DNA from: Balanoglossus misakiensis
Lineage: Eukaryota > Hemichordata
Assembly: GCA_040954595.2 (NCBI GenBank)
Contig: CM082588.2
Span: 1,550,001 to 1,614,000 of the forward strand
Direction of reading: 5' to 3'
DNA length: 64,000 bases
A model generated the notes under the pieces. It was not told where the DNA came from and did not search any database. It saw only the letters and a list, made by a program, of their open reading frames with translations. The translations under genes were made by a program, and so were the position numbers. This document shows, one piece after another, positions 48,201 to 61,559 of this stretch (position 1 is its first letter; every line of letters starts with the position of its first letter).

Positions 48201-51200
48201 TGTGCATTCAACTTTGGTGAACACTGGAAACAAATTCATCTCCTCATTATACTCATCATCATAATCATCATCATTGCCATCTTAACTCCAGCTCCCCTGC
48301 GGTATCTCAGAACAAAGTCCCTATATCATATTCACCCCTGGGCCACTGATTATACATGTCCCTGTGCAATTAACATGTACATTAATTGACCTGTCTATAA
48401 AGACCACCTGTCTATAAAGACCACTTGTCTATAAAGGCCAGTTTAGGAAAGTCCCTTGACTGGCCACTATAGACTGGTTTGACTGTACCTGTAACTCTCC
48501 CTCTCCATCAACACTTCTATCTTCTAGACTCTGCGCATGACGGAAGACAAAACCAGGATGGTTGCAGAGCTTCTTCAAGGCAGACAGACACAACAGATGA
48601 GTTGTCCCACTGTAATACGTGGACAGACATGACCTGATCACACTGGAGGAGAGAAGTTGGTTGTACACTTGCAACTGCAGTTGACTTGCCTTGCAGAAGA
48701 CAACACTTTCAACTGGAACAAGAAAAGAAGAAGAAGAATATATTGATGGTCAGTACATGCCTTCTGTGCAGATTAATCAGTTTTGATTGTAGGTTTGCAA
48801 CTAAACATGCATCTTTCTTTTGTAGCAGTCATGTAGTAAGCTATGTACATGTATACACAAGGGATACTGATAACACTTCATGATACGCTTTCAGTAGAGA
48901 TAAAACCGAACATTTAGAGTGATGTAATCTATGAAAACCAAATCGTCCCATCCAGAGTATTCTTGCAATCCTCTGGGCGCGAGTCAACTTACCCTTTGGT
49001 GGGAGATAGCTGCTGTTGATCTCCTGTGTTCTTCTCAACGTGAAACTTGAAATCAGACGAGTCATCTGTCATGTGCAAAGCATAGCGGGGAATGATTGGT
49101 TTCAAACAACTATGGCAGTACTTCATCTGGGATGTCGAAAATTAAGCACATGATTTTGAAATTTCAACTCTAACCATGCCCCTGAATTTCTACATCAAAA
49201 CAAGATCAGAAGATGGATATTTTGGTTCAGAATTCAATTTCAGTGCATACCTCAGCAGCTCTGGTGTCCCCAAGCTCTCTCTCTTCCGCACTGGCCTCTG
49301 GTTGTCGCGATCGTACAATAGGATCTTCGTAGACTCTCTTAAAAGCAGTGCGGCTACCTACGTTGCCAAGAGACCACAAATGGGTGAATGTGATTGATGT
49401 CAGAAAGTTCCATGAGAAAAGTTTGTGGAAACAAAACACTACACAACACATTTTGTTGCAGCGTTACACAAAACACATACCTAAAATACCAGGATTGCAA
49501 AATTCCACAATGGAGAAGAATTCTTGAAGATCATTCTGCAAAATGGAATTAAAAAAAGACAGTGGGGTGAAGTTGGACAGATGTTGGAATTCAGTGCCGT
49601 TGTGCAGTTCAAAGAAATCCCTATACTTTCCACAAATTTACTGATCCTGATCATACACATGTACATGTGCACATCTTTGAAATTTGACTCTTGACTTCAA
49701 CAAAGTCAGGGTTTCACTGACCTGAATCGGTGTCCCAGTCAAGACAATTCTTCTCTTTATATTCAAGTTATTTATCACCTATCAAAGTAAAATTAGTAAA
49801 AAACAAATACACATGAACACTGTGATCAATCATTCAAGTATGTCAATCAAAACAACTGTGGATTTCGCATGGCAAGTGATTTTCTATTGTGTACACCATG
49901 TCATACCTGTAAAAGTACAAAGATTGTCAACTTCCCATAACCTACTGCACTTTCACAGAACCCTTCAGAGTGAAATTTCAGACTCCGTACTTTTAAAATT
50001 GTTGTGTTTATTTGTCTGAAAATGGAGTCATGCTCAGGGGATGTAATCACTGAGATTGTACGACCATGGTTGTGATTGGACAAATCCAAATGGCGAACAG
50101 CAATCATGATTGGCCAATTACAGTAAGATTGGGCAAAGTGAACACACCCTCAGGGAATTGACCAATCAATGAAGCAGTCAAGAGCTCACAACACTGTACA
50201 TGTACATATTTCCCCTATTTCTCCTGGCCTGCCTCTATTTACATGAATATATACAAATGAGGTACATCTTTTTAAGAGTACAGGCGAATTTTCCTCTAAG
50301 GGGGACCATTATCTGCTGAAACTTTGATATTTCTGGCAGATGTAGGAAATATTGATTTTTGCCTACAACTATTACATTCACTGAATCTTTGCAGGTACTG
50401 CCTTATCGACACTAGCACTAGATGAAGTTTTCAGTGTTAGGTAGGAGAGCCAGAAAGACTCACGGATGTTGTCTTGATGGTCGAGTTCTTCAATCGATGA
50501 CCCTCATCGCAAATCATGATATCAAAGCGGACTTGATCGATCGCTTCCATGGATCTCATCAGCATCTCGTAGCTAATAATCATGACTGGGTACACAGTGG
50601 ACTGGCCGAAGTCCTGACAAAGGAAAGTTATTCAAGAGAGGGTCATTCATCTCAGAACAGATCATGGAAGATTATCAAGTACACACATCCGTGGAATAAG
50701 AGCTCACTGCCATTCACCCAACTTGGAAAAAGTGTATGTAAAGAAATGTCTTAGAAATGATATAGGTGACTAGAGAACAGACTGAGAAAATCAAACAGTG
50801 TGTAAGTTATTAGGTATAGTGGGTTTTTGGGGGGATTGCCAACTGGATTTCTTGGTGTTTAGTTTTACGTTTTTCATGTTTACTGTACTTTCACATGAGT
50901 GCCATTATTGATTACCTAATTGGATTGAACTGAAACATAGAAGGCAATGCACATGAAAGGTTTATCAGATAGGAATAGAAACCACATGCATACTTTTGCT
51001 GGTTTGTCTGGTCCGACTGCATACACTAAGATTCTTTCCTTTCCCAGCCATTTTCTGAACTCTTGACACCAGTTCTTCATAGAAACAGAAATAAAAAAAT
51101 GCCATTTAACATGATAGGCAATGTTTCAAACGCATTTTGTTCTATGTCACATGAGAATGTCCTCCCATATATATAGCCACAGAGATCTTGCAGCGTCTCA

Positions 51201-53997
51201 TGAGTTGGTGTATTAGGAATCTGGCCAGTTTAGTTTCATTGTTTGGTCCAAATCCATTGTCTTTTGCACCTCTACAGACGGAAACGGGGATGAAAGGGTT
51301 GAGAATCGTACCTTGACAAGACTGCTTGGTGTGACGATGAGAATTCTTCTCACAACAGCTTTGCCTCCGTATGGTCCTTGCTTCAGTAAAGTCCTGAACA
51401 TAAAAGATGACAGAGAAGAGTTTAGGTCAGTCCAAACCCACTGTTTTCTATGGTAAGGTTGGACATCTTAAGAGGGAACTGGGAGTGAAAGGGTTATTAA
51501 TGCAAGAACTCACCAGACAAGCGCTATACATTGCAGCGTTTTCCCAAGACCCATTTCATCCCTGAAAAATACAAAAAGGGGGTTGAATAAAACTGTCAAA
51601 CACTAATGGATAAAATAAGATATACTGTTATCACATGACTCTCTTTTGAGTCTCGTTTCCATGAAACTTTGCAGAAGTTTGCTTTCAGCAATTCTACAGA
51701 GAGCTTATCGACCTAGTGATTGTCAGTCAGAAAATAAGCATTTGATCTGTACAGTATTGAATTGATTACAGATTGAAAGCATGACTTACGCCAGTATTGC
51801 ACCTTGACCAGAGGACGGCTTCATACCCATGATGCACTCGTACAGAAACAGCACTCCACTCCTTTGGTGAGGTCGCAGGTGAACTCGGACGTGGGGATCA
51901 ACAACCACGTCAACTACGGGAAGGCTGTGCTGGTTGAACTGCCACTGTCAACAGAATACAGAAATGCACAAAACTGACTCGATCAGCTTAAGTGTGTAAC
52001 TGTAACGGTGTTTGTTACAGGTCACACTGCGTACACATTACTTTACCATACTACATCCTACATTCAATGGCCACTATCCTTATCATTGTCAATGATGATT
52101 TGAAAAGATACTTGAAGTTGTGCATTTACAATAAAGTATCATTGAAGCCATACCTGGTGAGTTGCATTAGGTCTTGGCATAACCAAAGCTCCTGGGGCAG
52201 TGGGGTCAAACTTTGGCGTCACCCTCGTCAATTTTGGCGTCTGAAAAGATACAATGTACAACGAGAATGACGCACTGCCTTCTTTCGGGGTGTGGAACGC
52301 CCTCAAACTGAACGACTGTATCGTTACAGTCTAACGTGCACCATACCAGGATGATTTCTCATCTCATCTGTCTATCACAAAACAAACAGTTGTTTTGTTA
52401 TTGGCAACATAAGTAATTCACCTGCACTTGTTGACTTGTGGAGGCTTGTAAAGGATTCCGGAATGGTTTAGTGGCTGGAGGTTTCCTTTTAGGTTCGTCA
52501 GGTTGTTCATTCAGTCCAGGTGAGAAGCACTTGCCTGTGCTCCATTCTTCATCAGAGATTGAGTTCATTATCTGTTGGTCAAGAAAACATCATGTTAGTG
52601 CAAAGTTTGTGGTATTCTTCGAGAGGATCGCGTCATTTCATGATCACAATATAACAGGTAGTTCTGTACCACAAGATTGAAAGAAAATCTTATGGTGGTC
52701 TCTGTTTCCTTATTGTCCAGTGTTTCTGAAGTCTGCTGATCTCAAAGTAAACAAGAAATGCATGTACACAGTGTAAAGTTTTCACAAATGAGAAAAACTT
52801 GCACATGTACGCGCCTCAATCTCCTTTCCTCCAATGATGAGTGTCTGTCCTTCTTGTAAGTCTTTCAAATCAGACAGCTTGTATCCAGTGCTCTGCCCAA
52901 TTCTACACAAAAGGACAAAATTCACAGAAAAATGCTGACATCACATACTGAAACAAGTCTTCGGAAATCTACAAGAAATGTCACCAGGCCAAATTATCCG
53001 TCCTAAGTGGACTTCATCACTCGCACTTCACAGGGGTATACTCAAAATAATGAGAAAAAGATTTAAAGTCAATCAGCACCTTTTGCATCAGTGACTACAG
53101 TCAAATCAGAAGGAAAACACTGCTACATGTATCATCACTTACTCTTTTCCCTCCATATCAAGGAGTTTCACACTTCGTGCTTTTGTGATCAGTATTGCTG
53201 GAAAATCAACAAAAAACTCATAATCAACTGGGAGGCATACATATTGTTCAATCTTCAAACTTTCTACAATCACCTTGACAGGAAAGTCTGACTAAAAGCT
53301 TACACTTCAAGCTTAGCATAAAGAGAACAAAATAAAACTCACCATCTCCTTCCCACTTCTTATGCTTCTTTTTAGTTCTTTTTGCCCTGCAATAATTATT
53401 AGAAAACAAAAACAACTAAAAATTGCTTATGGTAGCTAAAAGCGTGTTTTTTATGTATGTTGCTTATTTCTACATTAATGAGACCCAAATAATAACACTC
53501 CAGGTGAACAGATTACACACTTACCACATGACGTTGTAGTAGTGCTTCTCAACTTCTCCATCAGCACAAATTTGTTTATCTTTATTGCATTTTAGCCCTC
53601 TTTTCTCTGCTTCACCTACAGCCACCCCTGCTCTAGGTATTCTCAATTTCGATCTAGTTCCGGTTTTCCCCTCTGAGTTTTCAGCTTCACATTTCACTGC
53701 ACAACCAGATGGTGCCACCATAGAGCGGGTTTCTAGTGGTACTACACTTGCACTTTCTACAAGATGTGGTGATTCTGATTTCTTTGGTCTGTGGTCATCA
53801 CCACCAATTGGACAAGTGTCCGAGCTTGGTGTTGTTTCAGTGGAGGATACTCTGGCCAGTGCAGTCGATCTCTTGGTACTTGTGGACCCGCTGTTTGGTG
53901 ATGAAGTCTGAGGTGTGGACTTCAGAAACGGTGGCATGAATTTGGTTCTCTTGGCAGCATTTCCCGACAGCTGAGATGGAGCAGCTGACCTCCTCAT
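45276..53997 (-). CDS. RAD54B: RAD54B, Swi2/Snf2 DNA translocase of homologous recombination
   Basis: Twenty-four exons (complement) give about 954 aa: 53997-53525, 53386-53343, 53197-53143, 52902-52815, 52571-52422, 52240-52154, 51944-51790, 51561-51514, 51393-51312, 51074-50994, 50613-50464, 49778-49722, 49535-49481, 49357-49251, 49065-48993, 48712-48489, 48172-48008, 47807-47681, 47506-47400, 46933-46868, 46620-46507, 46398-46255, 45789-45724, 45422-45276. The protein starts [10 protein letters not shown], as in vertebrate RAD54B, and the [10 protein letters not shown] element follows. Motifs in order are Walker A (DEMGLGKT), Walker B (DEGH), TGTPIQ, SNYTQ and KAGGVGLNL. Motif VI reads ARVWWDGQ where the family has ARVWRDGQ. 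The family remodels RAD51-DNA in the nucleus. Exon 4 ends at a GC donor. The gene appears intact. Confidence 0.95.
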
Positions 53998-53998
53998 G

Positions 53999-54112
53999 AT
54001 GGATAGCGATGCTCAGTTTTTGACCAAAGAATTTATGGAGTCAATGCTACAAAATGATGACTGGAGTGAAAAGATTGGAAGATTTATTCATCATCAGAAT
54101 AGGGAAGCAAAG
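53999..54112 (+). CDS. Possible first coding exon of an unidentified gene abutting RAD54B
   Basis: An open frame of 38 codons begins MDSDAQFLTKEF and ends ...QNREAK at a possible GTGATT donor in phase 0. If the donor is ignored the frame stops 14 codons later. Its composition (acidic, aromatic, helix-like, with the word DDWSEKIGRFI) looks protein-like. The start codon lies one base from the RAD54B start codon on the other strand, so if both are real each start sits in the other's 5' UTR or promoter. I found no convincing second exon before 55.8 kb and do not recognise the family. It could equally be a chance frame inside the RAD54B leader. Confidence 0.3.
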
Positions 54113-55806
54113 GTGATTTTGGTATTTTTTTTAAATGGTTTGTTTTGGTGATGTTCAGTATATTGGTTTCTCTTTATTGTCTTTTAATAACAATTAACTG
54201 TAACAATAATAAGTGGGACTATTCTTTTCCCCAAATCGTAAGAGATATGGACAATTTGTCACTATGTTGTACATTTCACCTGTTCCAAGAATGCAGATCG
54301 TAATTGACCAATCACAGGTGCTGTGATGTGGTCTACCCCGTTTCAGGTGTGTGGAAAGCAACTGACCCGTCAGAATTCTCGGGTCTAAATTAATACGCCA
54401 AAAAGTGACGATCCTCGATTGCTACCATGCATAAAGAGCATGATATTGCCATCCGAACTGTTTTTCCGAGCTATTAGACATCGAAACTGATCAAAGCTAT
54501 CGACGACCACCTCGCTACCCCTTGGATCACAACCCACCCCTCCCCCCAAAATAGTGGTACAGTCCAAAGAGTTGCCAGGTGGTCCGTCAATTCAACAGGG
54601 CCACAGGTTTACTCTTACCGTCGATCTACTTTCCTTCACTGGCGTTCAAAGAGGCTCGATCGGCCTGTCAACACCATAGTCAACCATTTTGGATTTACCG
54701 CCTATGTTATGTTTCGTTTATGTTTTGGTTGGTTGTTAGAGGGCGCTCGTCAGTATGCAGTTTTCAGGAGTGTCAACGCTTAGAAACAAATACTTCGTTC
54801 AATTCAGGCGTGTTTAAATATAGCAATGCACTTCAGGAGGTTTTGTAAGCATAAAGAGAAATGACGGCACACCTACCTTTGAATAAGCACATAATAGACC
54901 GCCTCTTTGTACACTCTGTTTACTTGAATATTACAAGAAGCCTGGGTCATCCAAATATAGGTTAAACGTGCCTGTGTCATTGTACTTTGCTCAGTTTTAA
55001 TCGATTGCATTTTATTCGCTTACCATGGTGACAGAGGCCCTGGCGAATTTCATTTACTGTAGGAATTGCTATCGAAATCGATGATTGTGAATCGATGATA
55101 AGAGCAGAAACTTTGTTTTTGCTGATTCTCCCTCCCCTACCTTCCTCCCTCACTCTCCTCTCCCCTTTCTCTCTGTCTCTGTATCTCTGCCTCCCTCTCT
55201 GTGTGTCAACAACACAAAATGAAGTGTGATTCTTTTATTACAAAGGCATGAAATATACATACAGCGAAACACGATCATTGTCATCTGTCAAATTCAATTT
55301 TTGTTACCAATTCGACGTCTCGAACGAATTCATGTTCCTCGCAAGTTGCATAGCATTTTATTTTTAAAAAGAGAAAACCCGTACAAGAAGATGTTGTTAA
55401 ATTATACACGTGTCATCACTTGTAAAATTACCACATTTTAATATAATGTCTTTGTCAATACGTGTGTTCACGTTTTGAAACTGAAGCGTTGTTACTAGCT
55501 GCTATGTCCCGGTCTACCGTGGATTTTCCCAGTTTGTATAAACCTAACACCAATGAAAATCCTTTTCTTATACCCGTCTCTAATTTGCACTGGAAATTAT
55601 TTGATGAACAGACCCAAAAGTTCAAAAACTAGAACGAATATAGCGCCCGCGTGTAAAATTGCACAAAGCAGTAAAACAGGCATGTTGTTAACGTGTAGTT
55701 TTCTCTCAGCATGTTGTTGTGTTGGCTTCATGGAAAACACTGCGTTTCAACCGCCTGAGAGTTCTATCCAGTAATTTCTACAATTCAAAATTGTGTAACC
55801 TTCCGT
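54113..55806. other. Intergenic or intronic, no gene identified
   Basis: Probably holds the upstream regulatory region of RAD54B. It includes a pyrimidine-rich run at about 55139-55205 and the 3' flank of the secreted-protein gene A. If the plus-strand exon at 53999 is real, its further exons would have to be here or beyond; none is clear. Confidence 0.45.
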
Positions 55807-57001
55807 TCAAAGAAACTGACGAATCATGAAAAAGGCACACGCGAGATATACCGCCAAGTAACTGTGGATCTGGTCAGTCCCACTGCCTTGGGTTGGTTCT
55901 TCTGTCGTAGGTGGTTCATCTGTTGGAGAAGATTTATATGTCTGTCAGACAATGTTTTATGACGGTTTAATTGGCAGGTAGTATTATGGTGATTATAACG
56001 CATTAGCTGTCGACAGTTGGTACAGTGGCAACATCTGTTTGCAGTAAACGTCACAAACATAATTCTCCCAAAACTTCCAATATTCTTTGCTATTTTTAAA
56101 ATGTGACAGAGAAGTCTTTTTCGAAACAAGGACGGGGTTTAAGGATCACAATCAAGAACTTCAGTGGATGTGTTGAGGTGCTTTCAGGAGGAGAACAAGA
56201 ACATGTAGTTGATACACAAAAAATGCCGGAACAAGAGTCAAAAGTTACAGATAGTGGCCCTTTAAACACTTACCGCAGACTACTATGCCAGGTGAGTAGT
56301 CGGGGACACAGGTCGAAGTCGCCCTGGCAAATTCGTAACACCCTCCCGTCATAGTCTCGGTGTCGTTGCCCTTGAACGTCAGGGCTCCTGATTGCATGGC
56401 GGCGTCACTCAAAGTAACAACCAGACAGAATTCTTGAAACGACTCGCAGTGGTCTTGTGGGAGGCTCACTGTGGTCGTGCCGGTCAGGGTCATGGTGTCT
56501 CCAGCGTCGATGGCACCGTTCAGGGATCCGCTTGTCATCGTCCAGACGCTGTCCACCAACTCGACATAAGTGCCCTGCTGGTTTGGTAACCCGGTGACAT
56601 TTCCAGGGACGGTTATCCAAAAGCTGCTTTCCATGTTATCGCCGGCCGCGAGGTTATCGCCGCCGGTATTAGTGAAACTGGCAACGATGGTAATGGTTTG
56701 TTCAACTCCCGGGTAGAATGTTGTGGAACAGGCGTCCACTACAGCAAATGGTGTGTCTTGAATATCTGCAGACAAGAAAGTCCAATAAATAACAAATGTA
56801 ATTTGTGCTTTTCAAATTATTCCAATGGCGAGAGATACTTAAAGAACCTTTAGTAATGATGTATCTACCGTCATTTTTTATTTGACGAGAATGATGGTAA
56901 TTTCATTCAAAGGAAACAGACAGAAACGCATGCCACTTACTTGCTGCACCATGGACTGCCACCATCAGAGACACCAAAGCCAAAAAAGTTCGAATATCCA
57001 T
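55807..57001 (-). CDS. Secreted, probably GPI-anchored small protein, paralogue A
   Basis: Three coding exons, complement of 55807-55919, 56274-56765 and 56941-57001, give about 221 aa, all junctions in phase 1. Exon 1 is a signal peptide (MDIRTFLALVSLMVAVHG). Exon 2 is an ectodomain of about 165 aa rich in Thr, Ser, Gly and Val, probably all-beta, with six cysteines (DAC, HC, FC, GGC, TC, VC) and NVT and NDT glycosylation sites. Exon 3 has a short Pro/Thr/Glu linker, a small-residue cluster (GSGTD) and a C-terminal hydrophobic tail (YLAVYLACAFFMI) ending in RQFL, typical of a GPI-attachment signal. The first coding exon begins at an acceptor (57008-57009), implying a noncoding leader exon. 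The words FTNTGGDNLAAGD recall bacterial and animal repeat beta-sandwiches, but I recognise no named family. Paralogue B is next upstream. Confidence 0.78.
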
Positions 57002-58575
57002 TTTGTTCTGTAAGTGAACGTGTTAGAAATTAACAAAAAGTTTGTTTCTGTTATTTCAAATAGGTTTTATTGTTAGTAGGAATTCGTTTCGGAATGTACT
57101 GAAGCCAGATGTTCTCGTGTGTAGGGCCAACCGGACACCTGTGAACTGTTTCCCAGCAACTCCGGACTTTGCTCTTTAGACATAGAAATAAGATAAAACA
57201 GTTTCCGTGTGGCTATTTTGTTGAAAGGAAAGGGGTTCCAACACCACATGTTCCACCCCTTACGTATGATAGCCCATAATTTCTTATTTTGCTAATTTCT
57301 TTATGTTTTACGGGTAATTTTGTTGTTTACCCGTTCTGCGGAGTTATGTATCATCTTTCACTGTTATCAATTACTCAGCAATGTCATCAAATGTTCAGCT
57401 GTATGACAGCGCAATCACCCGAGTTGAACTGAAATTGTTTACAATATAACACGTCAATATAACAGTGAGTGAAAACTGATATCGGATTAAATTATTTGAA
57501 TTGTCATGCTGAGTACTGAATAATTTTTCGATCAGAGAAAAGTGCTGCAGCAGCTACGTCTCTATAACAACAACAGTGACTCGTCGATAAGAGTGACATG
57601 GATCTAAATTCGCCAATCTGACGTGTTTTGTTGGTGGCATTGTCGCGCCTTGATTTTGCTGTGGGTTTTTATCAAATAAGGGACACAATGAACTCTGGGT
57701 GCCGACGGATTAACAAGATGTGACCTCGCCCTGTTTAAAGTATTTCAAATGAAAGTGTTAGTTGTCTCCTTGGAAATGTACACCCAAAGATTTGACCTGA
57801 ATATTTTGAAGTGTTTTTCTGAACACACATTGTAATACACTTTGTAATGCAAAGACTGGTGGTGTTTTTTTTTTTCATTCCAGAAACACAATCGCGTTCC
57901 TTCAGGGTAAATTGTAAATCAGTTCCATTTCACAGCAGATTCGATTTAATTACTTCAGTTTTCACCATTGCCAAATAACACTGGGACACGCATCAAGATG
58001 AGTGTCCTCAAATACCATGCAATGTTTATTTCTTGCAAACAGCATCAACTCAATCCGAAAAAATGTGAGTGAATGTGTGTGCCTTTTACACGTAGACAGT
58101 CTGTTATCGAGACTATGTTGATGCTGCGTTGCCATTGTTGACATATAAGTCTCTTTCTAGCTCACACAAGAGGCTCAGGGCGTGATGCAAATACTCCAGT
58201 ATACATGAAAGACTGACCCAATTTTCACATGCATTTTCCTGCCTTTTTGCATCTTGTTAAGAGGCTAGCTTTTGCTTCAGTTGTAGAAGGTATAAAAGCC
58301 GCTAAATAGTTGTCTAAAATTACACTAACCACAGAGTTGTATTTTTGTATACTACCCTTTAATAAATGTGTACAATATCAATCCGTTAATGGCGTCGCAG
58401 AAATACACAGCCGTTTCACAAAGGAAAGTACAGCCCAGCTGTGATGATGTAGATTGAAGCTAAGTAAACCCTATACCCGAACATTTTGTATATGTGGGTA
58501 AATAATGAACCTCTTTCACATCAACTATACTGATCTAGGTCTATCGCACAAGTTAAAACAAAAACATCATCTTAC

Positions 58576-58632
58576 CCGCAATCGGGGTGAACAAGTCGAG
58601 ATGAGGTGTTAGCTATAGCTGCGCTACCAAGC
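58576..58632 (-). other. Probable noncoding leader exon of paralogue A
   Basis: A strong donor (GTAAGATG, plus-strand CTTAC at 58571-58575) has no coding frame attached and lies downstream of a TATA-like element. The acceptor 6 nt before the start codon of paralogue A (57008-57009) needs such a partner. The 5' edge is estimated from the TATA position and is not observed. Confidence 0.5.
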
Positions 58633-58658
58633 CTTATGCATATGAGAGCCACACCTCA

Positions 58659-58664
58659 TATATA
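58659..58664 (-). promoter_or_regulatory. TATA-like box of paralogue A
   Basis: TATATA in the minus-strand context CTTATATATG, about 30 bp upstream of the proposed start of the leader exon. Palindromic AT-rich sequence makes chance occurrence possible. Confidence 0.4.
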
Positions 58665-59845
58665 AGAATAAATATGAGGTATCAATCACAAACGTTGGTT
58701 GGCCAATCACAGAACACTTAATATAAATATCACTGTGGCAACACAGACCAACAACACTGTAGATAAAAGAAAGCAACCAATTGTACCGCACTATATTTAC
58801 CTAGCCATTGGTGTAACTCAATAGTTTCCACGGTAACGGTATATTGACGTGCCCATTCAAAATGGTGTTTTCCATCATACGGTACATATATTGATTTTCA
58901 GGATTTCTCACATCAGGACATTCTTCACAAATCGATTGTTATGTGTGAAAGTATAAATCGTTATTATGTATATTTACCGGTGGTTGAAGTTTTGGGGTTG
59001 TATCGTTGTCACGGTAAACCACTGCCTCTTTAGGGCTGCAGTTTGTGCGTTGCCAGAAATAGATGCCTCTGGTTCGCGAGAATGAAGGGTCGATGTACGA
59101 GTGTGCGATGGAATAACACGGTGTAATTGATACCAATCTATAGAGTTGACCTTTGATATCTCAAATCTAATATCAAATGATCACCCTTTAAAAATCCAAA
59201 GAGCTGTCACTTTTTGTGTTATTTTCATGTTCTCCTTTCAAAGCTACATTGGTCCATTAAGCTTCTGAATAGGTTTAACACAAATTAATTATCAACCTCT
59301 TATTGTACATTTATTGTACGTGACGTTCAAACTTGAAAATTGTCAAGTTAAATAGACTTCTGCATCAGACGTGACGTGGCAATGTCGACACTTTATAGTC
59401 AATTTCGACATAAGAGTATATGTATATCGATTGCCCTGCCAGAACTCTGTCAGATCTGTCGAACTAGAACCATGGCAACTTCTTATTAAAGACACTCAAT
59501 AGGTGTTCAGCTCACGTACCGCGTCAGGGGTCGTGCGTTGTATTATGGGCGGTGACCCCCTTTCCAGCTTCAGAAAGTGGCCTGAGATTACTGCACTGAA
59601 AAGATATCAAGTGACCCCTTCCCTATGAACACAAAACTGTTTTTGTTCGTTTGTCGATCGATGCCTGTTGATATGCCACTTGCATTTGTAATCTCTGCAT
59701 ACTGCAGCTCTGTCTACATAGTCTACGTTGTTTTCGTCTTTGAAGAATATCGAGAAATAACAAACATTCCAATGGCTTGGTGTTGTTGCACTAGTCCAGT
59801 ATCTAGCCATGTTTTCTCCACTTTGCTGCAAAACTAATTAGTATG

Positions 59846-59867
59846 TCTCTGTCTGTCTGTCTCTGTC

Positions 59868-59925
<58 letters not shown>
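59846..59925. repeat. (CTGT)n/(CT)n compound microsatellite
   Basis: Interspersed CTGT and CTCTGT repeats pass into an uninterrupted CT run to 59925. It lies in the 3' flank of paralogue B. On the minus strand it is purine-rich and could code Arg-Glu repeats in a spurious frame. Confidence 0.95.
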
Positions 59926-59931
<6 letters not shown>

Positions 59932-59965
59932 TGATTTAGTAACCAAATAGTTGTTCATAGATTCT

Positions 59966-59971
59966 TTTATT
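59966..59971 (-). terminator. Candidate poly(A) signal of paralogue B
   Basis: AATAAA on the minus strand, about 124 nt after the stop codon of paralogue B. Confidence 0.45.
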
Positions 59972-60094
59972 ACTAAGCTAAAGTATGCATGTAAATGTAC
60001 AAAACCAACATTTCGTCGTCCATACGAATCAAAGAGTCTCAAACATGGACTTTCCGGAAAGGTTGCATAGAATAAGAAAAATATATGACAATTT

Positions 60095-60989
60095 TTAGAG
60101 TGATTGACGAACGACGAGGAAAGTGCACACCATGAAAACGACGAGAGAACCATAAATCTGGTTGCCTCCAGCATTTGGAGCTTCTGTAGTAGGAGTATCT
60201 GTTGGAAAAGAAAGCAATATGGAGATCAGATAACTTATGTGCATTCAAGAGATTTAAATATCTTTTAATTTTTCAAATGTCTTTGATGTTCTTTGAGTTC
60301 TTTCGCAGGCGCTTATGTGACACTCACCACATACAAGTTCACCGGCGTTTAATGCGGAATCGCATGTCGTGCCCTGAACTGTGAAGTCCACGCACCCACC
60401 AGTCATGGTGTCGTTGTTACCGACTCTAAGGTTTCCGGCGGTTTTTGCGGATTCTGTCAAACCGATTGCTAGACATAGTTGTTCGAACGTCTCGCAGTTG
60501 TCCTGTGGTATCTTCACCGTAGTGGTACCAACCAGCGTCATGCTGGCCCCAACGGCCAATGCGTTACCAAGGGAGCCACTTGTCAGAGTCCAGACGCTGT
60601 CCACCAACTGCAGAAAAGAGTCTTGCTGGTTCGGTAGACCTGTGACACCCGCAGGGAGTGGATTAAGCCAGATAGAGCTCTCTAAGTTATCCCCTGCAGC
60701 AAGGTTTGCATCGCCGTCGTTTGTCAAGACGGCGGTGATAGTGATAGTTTGGTAAACGTCTGGGTAGAACGTTATGGAGCATGCGTCGCTAAGAGTGATC
60801 TCAGGCTCGGCGACATCTGAAAAGTACGGACACAGAAAAATTCAAATACAATCACAGAGATAGTGGTAATGGGGTGTGTACAACAATGCTTATAGGACAG
60901 ACAGATCATTAACAAAAATACTACTTACTCGGAAGACAGTGGCCTACCACAAGCAGAGATGCCAAAACGCTCAGAAGTTGAAAATCCAT
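60095..60989 (-). CDS. Secreted, probably GPI-anchored small protein, paralogue B
   Basis: Three coding exons, complement of 60095-60198, 60328-60816 and 60929-60989, give about 217 aa, with the same phase-1 junctions and the same 61-nt first coding exon as paralogue A. The signal peptide is MDFQLLSVLASLLVVGHC. The ectodomain matches A across its length, with shared words NLAAGDN, VTGLPNQQ, LVDSVWT and TMTGGC, and six cysteines in register (DAC, NC, LC, GGC, TC, VC). Exon 3 has a TPTTEAPNAGGN linker with small residues for GPI attachment and a hydrophobic tail (SLVVFMVCTFLVV) ending RQSL. The start codon exon has an acceptor at 60996-60997, so a leader exon lies upstream. I know of no function for this family; a cell-surface or extracellular-matrix role is inference from topology only. 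Confidence 0.78.
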
Positions 60990-61559
60990 TGTTACCTGGA
61001 AAAAATGTCGTACAGGGTGGTTATCTCTCGTTAGATTCGCGTTAATGCCAGTAATTCCAAATAACAAAGTGTTTACACATCATGTTGTATTTCCGAACAA
61101 ATTGGTCAAGTGGTCATATTGACAATACTTTAACAGTCTCCTACCCTTTCTTACAAATTTCTCTATTCGCTGCTCCCCATCTGTCTGTCTCTCTCTTTTA
61201 CCCCGTCCGTCTCCCTGTCTCTATTTCTCTCTCGTGTGTTTACGCCACGTATCCGAGAGCAACGACCCTGACCTTCTTGCTGGGGTCTCTTATTGACGTG
61301 TACTCATTCTATCCGATTTGTAGACAGCATTGTCGTGTTTTTTCATATTTGGTAGATTAGAAGACCCCCCAAGCAAACTTTGTCTGCGATTGCCTTAATC
61401 TTGCACAAAGGCAGAAACAACACACTGCCTCATGCTTTAGACATTCTCAAAAAATAACGACACAAAACATAGACTTAAATTCCACTGTTTCCTGCCAAAG
61501 ACCCTGCACAAAGTAAATGACAATGTTTTCTTATTCCCATGGGAACATTTCACACTTAC

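Larger units (their letters stand above)
57010..60094. other. Leader intron and spacer between the two secreted-protein genes
   Basis: It contains the probable leader exon and TATA of paralogue A (58.57-58.66 kb), the CT-rich microsatellite at 59846-59925 and the 3' flank of paralogue B. No other gene is seen. Confidence 0.5.

Noticed and set aside
59803-60174. 123-codon minus-strand frame with Arg-Glu repeats
   Set aside because: The repeats come from translating the CT microsatellite. The frame overlaps the true third exon of paralogue B in another phase.
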